The translations under genes and the position numbers were made by a program. Positions 11,985 to 23,900 of a stretch of DNA of 64,000 nucleotides are shown here, one piece after another (position 1 is the first letter of the stretch; the number at the start of each line of letters is the position of its first letter). Where the stretch lies: positions 124,001 to 188,000 of the forward strand of contig JAVYIG010000694.1 in NCBI GenBank assembly GCA_035222895.1. Direction: 5' to 3'. Below the pieces are notes generated by a model that saw only the letters and a list, made by a program, of their open reading frames with translations, had not been told where the DNA came from and did not search any database. This stretch comes from Strongylocentrotus droebachiensis (taxonomy: Eukaryota; Echinodermata; Echinoidea; Camarodonta; Strongylocentrotidae).

Positions 11985-14900
11985 CAGATTGATAGGTAGA
12001 TTTTATTGGTTGCTACACCATGTGACCATTGCTACATTTTTGGAGTAAATGATTGCTTATTCTCACAATGTAGACAGGTGGTCATTTATGCTATTCATAA
12101 TCAGTAACACTCTCTTGGCATGAGAACAAATTTGATTGGAACGCTTAACAAATTAGGTTGATTTTAGCAAGTGAATAAAGAGATTTGCAAAGATAATTGC
12201 AATGGAAACTAAAGCCAAGATTCTGTAGGTCAGTACTACAATGTGTATAATGATTCAGGGAAGAATAGATTGAAATAAAACAAGAAAGCTTAAATGATGT
12301 GTGAATTTAAAACAAACTTTTAAAATATGATTGTTACATGTTGTTTTCAGCCAGAATAATACATTTAGAAGATGATAATATATCAAATACAATTAAGTGA
12401 TATATCTTGTCTGTACTTGTTTTGTTTGTTTTTCTCTGTTTTTCTTTTTTTCTTTCTTCAAGGAGTAGTAATGTCCTCAGGAGGAATTTTATTTTATTTT
12501 TTTAATTTACATTAGATCCCAAATGTTTGAATGTACAGATTTGTTAAATAAAGTTGATAATCCTTTATTATTGTGAATTTGTGATCTCTGATCACTTATA
12601 TTGTACCACTATATCAGTCTTAGCCTTATTTCTGCATTTTCTGTCCTTTTCTTCAATGCATGGTATGGAACCCACATATATCCCAATTAACTGCCTGAGT
12701 GAATGTCTGCACTTTTCTCTTCTTTTAAACAAAAATGATCCAATGATATTTGATTTCTTTTTCAGACTTTGGACCTTCTATGGGATGACTACCAGAGGAA
12801 ATTAATTGACCAGATTATGAACCCCCTCGTGTCCTACCAAGCAAAGTTCCCTGAAGTAAAGGTAAACATCTCTCATTCTAAAACAAAATAAATGGGGCAT
12901 TGTCTTATTTATTCTAAGGTACATGTAATTTTTAGGTATGCCAGTTTTAGGTCTGTAAAGTAGCAGTCGTATGAGATGCGTTTTTGGCAGTTTCCGCTTT
13001 CCGGAATTGTTTAACAAAGTTTCTTGTATTCTCTTTGTTTGAAACCTGAATTTTCAAGCAGGTCCAATATATATTGTAAAAAAAGACAATTAGGCCTGTG
13101 TTCTCGGAAGCTGCCTTCGTTAAGGCCTGATTAAGTGAGTAGCATTAGTTAGTCCAACTAGATAATAACAAAGTATGGAGTACCAAATGACAGCCTCTTC
13201 ATCCTACAAATCACCATTATAATTCATGAACTAATTGAAAATGCAAACTGTTTTTTCAGTTATTACAGTAAGTTGGGTTGACACTGGGCCATCCTTAAAT
13301 CAATGGACCAACTTAAGCCAGGTTTAAATTAAGCTGCTTTCAAGAATGGGCCATACTCTATAGATTGTACAATTTGCATTTCTTATATTCTAGCTTTCTA
13401 ATCTACACGTACATACATTTGTGTCTAAATTGAGTGTCTGACCAGTGCTTAAAGTTGGGACATTGAAAACAGGGTGCCTATTTATTATAGCACAGTTTAC
13501 ATGAAGATTTGAGTATTATATTACAGTGTAAATCATGGGTGCACCAAGTAATGGAAATGAATATACAGGGTACAAGTCATAATACATACATGTATACATT
13601 ACAGCCTAAAGTTGAATTGTTTTAACAGACTAATGTTGAATTTAAAACACATATCAAACATTAGTCCATGATCGTCACAGCTTGATGTCTGATTCGTCAA
13701 TTGATTACTCATATCAGTCTTATCCGTCTCATCCAACCCTCTCTATTGAATCTTTTTTGACGTCATACTAGTCAGATTTGAGTCCAATGGTCCTTGAAAT
13801 ATACTGACAATTGCAGTATGCTTGAATCATCGAATGACAGATGGCAATATATGAAAAAGGGTTGTGATAGGCACTGGTTAAGTCTGAACATGTTGTGCAA
13901 TACATGTAAATGCAGGTGTATAATTGATGAATATTGCAAAAAATATGTTATCAGTGAACTCTTCAGTGATACCTCAATTGATGCCTAAATCATAAAAATA
14001 AATGCACAATATGAATTGAAAAGGAACAAAAGCAGTTGTCAGTTTTAACTTGGTTCAAATATCAATGCAATATTTTCTTGATGACATTTGACAATCATTC
14101 AATTTTTGTTGTTGAAGGAAGTGTACAGTCTTTACTGACTTCCCTCTTCTCCTGTTGTTGGGCAAACTTCCTGTTATAACTTTCCTAGCGTGTACAGTAT
14201 ATGATTTATTTTGTGCTCCTGCATTTGTTGTTGTTGTGGTACAGTTAACAAAAATTCCAGGTATGCAAGAAAGATTGCACAACCTGTCAAAACAAAGTCT
14301 TGTGCCAGAAGAATGACAATAACCATGCGCTCATGTTATTATTTTTCTCAACATTGATTGATTGATGTTTTCAATGAACAGTGAAAAATACTTGTGTACA
14401 TTGTACATGTATTCCCTGGCCCGTTGATTTCAAAACAATAACTTGAAGAAGTTACAAGCAATATTTCATAACTCTTTTAAGAGTTAAAGACAAATATTCA
14501 TGATGAAAAGTTCTATGCTACATGTACATACTTTCATTCAATTTAAAGGCCAAAGAGATTGCTTTATTTTTGTTTATTGTCCAGACACACAATCCCCCAT
14601 CATACATTATGGCGTGCACCATATGATTTATCTGAATCCCACATTTCTCCATTAATTTGATTTACAGTAGTGTGAGACTTGTCATTTTGAAATATACAAT
14701 ACCTACATAAATCAACAACCCATCGTAATGGTAATATGAAATTAGGTATTGTAATGCAGCGAGTACTTGAAGTTGTATAAAAAATCTGATTTGGAGACTC
14801 TTCTTTAAAATGTCAAGTGACTTGTAAGCTGGTTTGTATTATGTGACTCACGACTTGAGGTTGACAGCTGTCGGAATATCGCCACATTCACGTTTGTCTC

Positions 14901-17900
14901 CTTCCTCTTTTCAGACAGTCAGTGTCAAGTGCATGTATTATTTACTGAATGTAATGTAGAATAAATGTTCGAAACTTTATCAGCAGTGTTGCTATTCCTC
15001 TCAAATACATTGTTAACCCATTGACTACTGAACTCCAACATTCTCATAGGTAATGGCATATACATGTATGTACTGTACATGTGCATTTACATTGTATATG
15101 GAAATTAAAATGTTTTCGCTGGATGTTTTTTGACCAACATACACATGTAATTGGTCTATTACTTACATGAAATTATCGGAAGGGCATTCAAGGGATAGTT
15201 GAGTTCTGTTGCAGAGGGCGCTACACAAAATAATTTTTTTGTGAGATAATGAAAAACTGAGTGTCAAATTTAAAAGAACATAATATTTAAATGACAAAAT
15301 CATCTTCGTTTGATCAAAATCGGTTCAGAGACGGCTGAAATATAACGATCTGTAATACTTGTGTACCACCACAAATATTAGATATTTTGAAAAATTTGAA
15401 AAAACCATTGAAAAACCCTGAAATAAAGCCCTTTTTGGCTTTTTTATTGGCATTTTGTGTTGCTTATATTACCCTCAATTAGTCGGCTCATGTATTAGTA
15501 TTTTTAATTGGATAATTAATTAACTGTCACCGTGTTTTTTTTAAAGTGAAGCTGAATTGGTGTGATCGTATTGGCTAAATTTCACACATTTTGGGGTCTT
15601 AAATTACCTTCATAGCAATTTTAGGTTCTAAAAGGGCACTATAAATGTCATAGATAAGAATAAGAGCAATAACTATGCATTTTGAAGGCATTTGCGGTCT
15701 GAAAACAGAACTCAACTATCCCTTTAACTGTTGAAAAGTATATTAGTAAACACCCTTCTAATTCTCAACAGATGAATTCTGTCTTGTGTGTTCCGGGTAT
15801 ACAAACTCATTATATCTTGTAATGACCTCCTGAAAATTGAAACATACATCCCTGTACATTGACAATGTACTGTGGAACTCAACCGTATACATGGTTCGTT
15901 GTCAATACAGAGGCTGCATAAAGTGCACATCATACCTTCATAACATGAAATGTTTAGATGCCCTAATAATTTTGTTCAAAACATCCATGTACACTGTAAT
16001 CAGCACACAACCTGTAAAGTTCGACACATTCAGGTAGAAAAGATTTCTTTGTTGTTTCATAAATATTTATACACAATAGACTTTGTTTGTGTCTGAGAAG
16101 CATTGATTCATGTACATGTACATACTGACTTGATATTGTTGATATGGGCATTGTGTAATTGCCTCCTAAATTCCTTCTTTTATCACATATGTGGGAGTAC
16201 ACATCTGTTTATGAGACCTTCATTTGATCTCTATCTCTCTTCCCCCCCCCCCCTCTCTCTATCTCTCTTAAATATTTTCTTAATATAAATTCCTATTTTA
16301 TACAATGCAGTTTCAGGTTTGTTTTTGTTCTCATTTTATTTTATTTTATTGTTTACATGTACAGTTGAAATCCCTTTCCATCATATTCTCAAATGTGCAG
16401 ACTGTATTAATATGTAATATACCATACTAGCATACAGTGTAAATGTATATATTATATATGCATGTATTATATTATGAAGACACAGTGTTTACTAGCTCTT
16501 GAGAAGGGGTATTTCATTGCATAGACTTCCCCAAAGTATTATATCAAAGACATTTAAGTTTGTCTATTAAATACTATAATCTGACTGTAATCCCAATTTG
16601 TTCCTTTAATTCCAGAAACGGATGGAGAAGAGAGGCAGGAAATTAATAGATTATGACAGCGCAAGGCATAATCTAGAGGCTTCCAAGAAGAAAGACGATC
16701 AAAAATATATTAAGGTAAAGAAAGAAGGGGAATGTCCATGGAAACATTCAGCATGCATGTGTATACATACCAGCGAGTGTAGTACCTGAATGCATTATAT
16801 ACAGATCTATAGATAGATAATGTTCACATTAGTACATTGTTGAACAACTGGTTTGCATGTGGGATTTTTTTGGTTTCGTTATTTATCATATTGATTTAGT
16901 TGTTCTTTAAGGGTGTTTTTTTTCATACTTTTGGCATGTACATTTATGTTTCAAATAGTGATTCATTGTAAACAATAATAATCTGCAAACATGGAGATGA
17001 CTGTATGCCATTTTTCCTACACTAATTTACCCAGAAAAAGGTACATTTGTACTCCAATCCTTGTTATTTACAATGTGTTTACTTTCCAGTACTTTAAATC
17101 CCTTGTAAACTTTTCTTTAAATGTAAAGTGCACGTACATTAATAATGTCAGGATTTATGGGTAATAATATATATCTGTAAAGCGCATTGAGAGGGCCTGC
17201 GGTCCTGAAATGCGCTATATAAGGACAAACTATTATTATTATTATTATCCTCCTGAAGATGTCTAAAGTTACTCAAAATGTCATTATATCTCCTTGCAGA
17301 CACAAGAGGCATACAACGAAGCAAGAAAGCTGTACGAGGAGCTCAACTCAGATCTCCATGAAGAGCTACCCTCGTTATTTGACAGGTATTGCTCATTTTA
17401 GTAGTATTCCCCAGGATTCTCTGTCGATTACTCACCCCTCCCCCCATCCACAACTGTGCCAAGTTTCAAGTCCATAAGTCGGGATCATGTAATACACGCT
17501 TGATTTGCTAGTTCCTCTCTCATATTGTCACAGCCCTGAGGCCTCCTGAATAAAGTAAGGCATAGAATGATCTTTAAAAGCAGGAAAATTTTCAGATATT
17601 GGGGAGAGGTGTGTCTTTTAGAGGGTGTTTCGGATATGTGACAGAGGATGAGAGTGACACCAGAGTTTATGTGGTTCAGTAATAATCTAGGTCTGTGATG
17701 TAAAGCTTTACAAACACAAGTTTGACGCATAACTTAAATCACACAAAATGAAAGTGAAATTCCCACTCTGACATGAGCGCTATACAAGAACCCACTATTA
17801 TTATTATTATTTCAAACAATTGAAAATACATGTATGAGAATCCCGTACGTAAATGATTATTAGTTTGGTTGTGACAATCCTAAAGTGGCCTTGATAGTAT

Positions 17901-20900
17901 TGTTTTATGATATCTTTGAACTCAAGATGGCAAAGATCAAACCAAGCTTTAGCTGCAATAGAAACCAACCATTTCTGACATTTTATTTGCAGTCGCATTC
18001 CGTTCTACGCCAACACCTTCCAGCTCTTGTCCGCAGCAGAGTCAACGTTCTATGAGGAAGTAGGCAAGGCCAAGGGATCCGTTAGCACCATTATGGGTGA
18101 TCTATATCAGGATGCATCGGTGGGAAAATATGACATCAGAAAAAGGTTAGATATCAATATTGGTACAATTAAATTCTGTCTAATCATGTTTCTCTTTAAC
18201 CAGGGCTCCTCACTAACTCTTTTAGAAGGGGTCCACCATCCTGATTTAAGGTTGTAAAGTATGTATGCAGCTCTATGTAAAAAAATCCCCAAATTGTAGG
18301 GGTCCAAACTTATATTTTTGTGTCAATTCCTGCATTAACAATAGTCCGTCATTACTCCTGAGCTGAACCAGTTGTCCTTATTGACAAAAGAGCTATAACT
18401 TCCCGCTTAACTCTTAACTAGCTTTGGTCGACCAATGGAACAAACACAGGACTGCCACAGTAGACTTTTGTCATACACACACACACACTCTATCTGTATG
18501 ATATACTCCAAATAAAGTAGCAGTTCAGAGTTTTGATCCATGGCAAATAAAGAGATCACTAAGCTGTTTTCATTTTGTAGTAAAGTTGATATTTCTCTGT
18601 GTCTTCTAAGTAATTACTTTCAATAAAATGAGCAGATGAGTGGTTATTTTTTCTAACTAATTCTCTGTTTCTTTTCAACTTCCTCTCCAAATTTGATCTG
18701 CTTCATATCTACTGAATAGGCCTGAGTCATGTCGGGATTTTCATAAACCGGGTCCCGACGGCCTTGCACCGATCGGGACCCGGTGTCCCGAAATCAGCTC
18801 GCAGGATTTGTCACTTGCCTCTATAAAAAGCGCATATCATCAGTATGTCCCTTAAAAGTGACCTTTTTTATCAGTCAAATAAATCAACACATGCATACCT
18901 TGGCACAGATCAGTATATTCTTCCATTTGACATTATTTTTTATCCATGATTGGCGATGTTTAGTGCCATTATCGTGCCTCTAAAAGTAAAAAAAAACTGG
19001 AGCAAAAATAGAAAGACAACGATCGAGCCGCCATTTTGATTCATGCAGGTTGAATAAATCGGGTCAAAAAACATTATGTTTGAATAATAAAACGGCTTTC
19101 TAAAAAGTACTCCTTTACAACATACCGATCGAATAATTTTTAAAAACAAAATAGATATTTTTTCTTTGATTTTGAACACCGCATGCTTCTTTTAAAAGCT
19201 GAAAATTACTTGGTAATCACAAGAAGTTTCGATACGGATAGCTGTTGCAAGGCAAGTTCAGACTAGTCTCGGAAAAATGCGCAGTGCTCCTAATTGTTAG
19301 CTGTAATGCGTGCCAGAACGAACCCAAACAAAGACGTGATCGTAACGAGAAAAAAATCATTAAAAACTACGAGAGCACAATTGGAAAGACAACTACTGCT
19401 CAAAATTACGATAATCAGATAAATAACTTGGACAAAGAATTCAATAATCGCCCAAGAAATGCCAAAGAAATTGTGATAATCGAGGAGTAACTGGGTACAT
19501 TTTTATCGCAAGGGGCTTGCTGCAAATACTCGAATCCTTTGTTATACTGCTTTTTACCGTAGAGGGCGTTATTTGGTTTCTAGCCTCGTGTTAAAACACG
19601 AGGCTAGAAACCAAATAACGTGTAATTCGGACATATCAGCAGGCCCATTCCGATAATGATTGTACCTATAGTAACTCCTTAAATATCACTATTTCTGTGG
19701 CTTTTCTTGGACAACTATTGTATTATTCCTCCAAGTTATGTATCTGCTTACGATAATTTTGAGTAGTTGTCTTTCCAATTGTGCTCTCGTAGTTTTTAAT
19801 GATTTTTTCTCGTTACGATCACGTCTTTGTTTGGGTTCGTTCTGGCACGGATTACAGCTAACTACGAGGAGCACTGCGCATTTTTCCGAGACTAGTCTGA
19901 ACTTGCCTTGCAACAGCTATCCGTATCGAAACTTCTTGTGATTACCAAGTAATTTTCAGCTTTTAAAAGAAGCAGGCGGTGTTCAAAATCAAAGAAATAA
20001 TATCCATTTTGTCTTTTAAAAATTATTTGATCGGTATGTTGTAAAGAAGTACTTTTTAGAAAGCCGTTTTATTATTCAAACATTAATGTTTCTTTCAACC
20101 TGATTTATTAATCCTGCCGAGAGACCCGGCCAGTACAGTAGCTAGCTAGCAGCTGGCAACAACAACCCCATGGGGCGAACTGCTTTAATTTGCAACCCAT
20201 ATTTATATCAGCAGTTCGGATTGATTCAGGATGAGCTAGAATATGATTGGTAACAATTAAATACTTAAGTTTCAAGGTGGAATGATTTTAGTGGTGTGCA
20301 AAACTGCAATTTCTTACATATTTCATTATTTTTTTCGGAGCGTCGGTTCTCAAAAAACGAAACCGGGACCCGACGGCAACGGTCGGGTCCCGGTGTGATC
20401 GACCGTACCGACTCAAGCCTACTACTGAACCCATATTACAAGTCATTTGACTTATAGAATTGATATTTAAACTGTATCAGGAATGGGTTTGATGTGTAAA
20501 ATGCTTTCAGTGAGTTTTCACTTTACTAGTTGGCTTTGGTATATTTTTCTCCAACATTTCATTTTGTGATACTGACTTGAAAAAATGTTCCTTCCTGAAA
20601 TATGTACCAATAAAAATATACTGATCAAACTTTCATTACTTGAATGCCATATTTGTTGGTCAAGTAAGCAGTAGAACTGATTTTTAGAAATATTGAGAAG
20701 TCTTTTTAATAAAACAAATAAGCAACATGTACATTCTTTAAAGGTACTATGTCCCTTTTGCAGCCAACCTCTAATTCTGTAGAACTTTGCAGGAATTATG
20801 AATATGTCATGTATGTCCTATCTGTGAAATATAATCGTTAGCAGTGTCCTCATATTCAAATTATGCAAGGAAACCCGTTTACTTGCTAGACTTCACTGTC

Positions 20901-23900
20901 GGACACTATTGAGTGACTGACTGGCTTTTTTTCTTCTTTGGTAATAACATACTTGGAAAGAGTTGTAAAGGGTACATGAGCATTTGTCTACATCAATAAC
21001 CCACTTCTTGTGATGGCCAAGATTAAACTGATTGAATCTTTGCGCAGCATAAAACGTAAGACCATTCGGTACAATTGTCTGAAAATCAAGACTATTACTT
21101 TTGGGCTCTATAGCCCTAAAGTCGATTTGACAACTAATAGTCGTTATTTTCCCACTCAAAGACATTTTCAAGCCCCACCTTTTTTAGGGAAGTTCTAAAT
21201 TAGTATTATCTTTCAAATGCAGTTGGAATTTAACTTTTTCATTTTTTTGGCCTGCAAATGGGACATAGTACCTTTAAGACAAAATGTCACCACCTGAGTG
21301 CCATTTTATCGTCAAGTACGTAGCAAAGGGATAAGAACTCTTGAGCATGATGTCATGAATCAAACAAAGTAAGCTACATTCTGTATCCATCTCCATGTTG
21401 CCATGAGCAACAAGAAAGAGAGACAGCTTACCCCCCAACACTGCTCGATTACATGTAGACCCTAGGATTGAGTCTTCAATATGACTTTGTCACTGTTTGC
21501 AGAATCAGTGAAACAGAATTAGTCACCATGATGGACGAGCCTCATCGGTAAATTGATTTCCCTTTCTTAGAGTGCTGATTCAATCAAGTTCTTGCAGTTA
21601 CATGCTCTATATATCCTATCAAGCACTTTGAAGCCTGAAATCACTGTAGATTGTAGAAGATGAGTAGCAGTTTATTCCCTGTAGTGGCCTGGTATGAGGG
21701 CACTCATCTGTGTTGATTCCATGAAATATTGAAGTGAAAGTACACATCTTTTTTTATTTGAGTTTGTATGATTCAGTAGTAGACTCAAATTTAATTGTAC
21801 ATGTACATGTATACACTTATAAGACGAATTTAAACAACTGAAAGTAAATAGGAGACATATATATTTCTAGGGAGATGTTGTGTGAGTTACTTTCATCTAT
21901 CCATAGAAACCTGTACAAAATAATAAGATAAGCACTTATTCAAGATAAAGATGTACTGAATAAATTACTTTCAACATATTATGGTGGCAAGAAAGTCAGA
22001 TTGTTATCTGCCTATTTTGAAGAAATTATACAAATTGCATGCTATCTGATGAAAGAGCATGATGATATGAAAGGTTTAATGTGTATGTATACCTTACTGA
22101 CACCCTGTGTGTTGTGTATTTACGTACATCTTTATGATTCATTCTTATAGTATTCATTCACCAGAAATAGACTTTTATTGCCAGGAAGCACATCATAATG
22201 ATAATGAGATAACGATGAAACTATTACTATAAAATTGGTCAATGTAGAAAAAGCTATTGGGTCCAATACAATCGTTGCTCAAGGCTCATTAGCGTAGGTG
22301 CATTGCATACATCCAATCATAGTTATCATTATCAGTGTTACTGGTATGTGACAGGCCCTTAATAGTTTCCATCAGCTATAATGAAAGGCACTTAATACTT
22401 TAATAGTTTATATCAGCAATAATAAAAGGTGTGTATTTAAAAACTATAATGAGATCTAATTTACACTTGGTGATCTATTTTTCTGAAATATGTAGGCAGA
22501 GGAACTGTAATTATTTCAAGTTTACTTTTTGAGGAATAATTGTTCCTTTACCAAGTACACGTAGGTATGGGATTGGCTCGTTCAGATATTTTTTGCATGA
22601 AGATTTGCTGTGGAGCACATTCATATTTTGCACCATGAGGTGTGCATACATGTAGTATCATTCATCATTTGATATGATGAGTTCATTATACTAGCATGCT
22701 GGAAAGGTTGGTTCAGTTTAATCACCAAATCTATATTAACAAAATGAATGATACCACATGCTCTAATGTACATTCATATGAAATCAGAAATAGAATGGAT
22801 GATTCAAAAGCTTGGATGGGTTCTATGTGAATTCCAAGTTTTAAAAATTAAGTTTTTGTTTGTTGTTGAAAAAAGAACATTACTATGGTCTCCATCAAGT
22901 GTAATATATACAGTTAAATAACATACTAAATTATTTGTACCCTTATCAAATTTTATAATTTTTCAGAAAATTGATTTTCTTGGGATACTGTACAATAACA
23001 AATTAAAAAAAATACACATCAAATTTACAAGAGGTATGAATAATTAAATCGTTGACTTCACATGTATGGTCTCCTGCAAATGTAAAGTCAATGCAGAGCA
23101 ATTCCAAGGTATCTGGTGTCCAGTATGTCACCAGATATTGTAGAGTTCTGAACAATATAAATTGACATCGAATTTATGTTCAGAACATCATTTCATACTG
23201 GGTATGGTAAAAGCTCTAGTAGGCTAAATGATCAGATGTACTAGATGCGGTCTGTAATGTTTTTACACATAATAGCTTGGACTTACCCTTCAGCATTATG
23301 ACTTGTACTCATGCAAGACTGTAGTGTATTCCCAACAGCTCCATCTTTGGCAAACACACTTTAAACAATCTGAATAACCAACACATTCATTTCTGCTTCC
23401 TATCTATCCAGCATACCAGAGCTCTTACGTCAAAGCAACAGCAACTCCACACCCCCTTCTACCATCTCAGCCCCCATCACCTCCACCTCCTCCCGGGACT
23501 CCCCCAACGATAGCCCCGTTTACTCGGTCCCACCCGCCGTGGACCGTCGAAGGGATCTCCCGGAGGAGAGGGACGATGATGAAGAGGAGGAAGAAGACGA
23601 TGATGACCAGACGGCTGAATACCAGGTTCCCAGATCAACTCCTGTAGAGGTTAGTCTCTGATAAATGCCTCAAAAAATTATCTTTAAGCTCTTGATTACT
23701 TTTATTTGTGTTAAAAGTGAACACTGTAGTCAGGAACTTCAGATGTTTTAGAATCAGAAAAGCTTTTCCGTTTACTCCTTTACCAGTTCTGGTACATGCA
23801 GATCATATTCAAAATTTCTGTGTTAATTACAGTTTGTTCTTGTACTTGGTAAAATTTTGTGTTCTTTCTTTATTTTTCTTCTACTATGGTAGTTTCTCTT

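Noticed and set aside
19245..19913. Two matching open frames on opposite strands (81 and 74 codons)
   Set aside because: They are the two inverted arms of the foldback element. The shared protein reading only reflects the arm identity, and no transposase motif is present.
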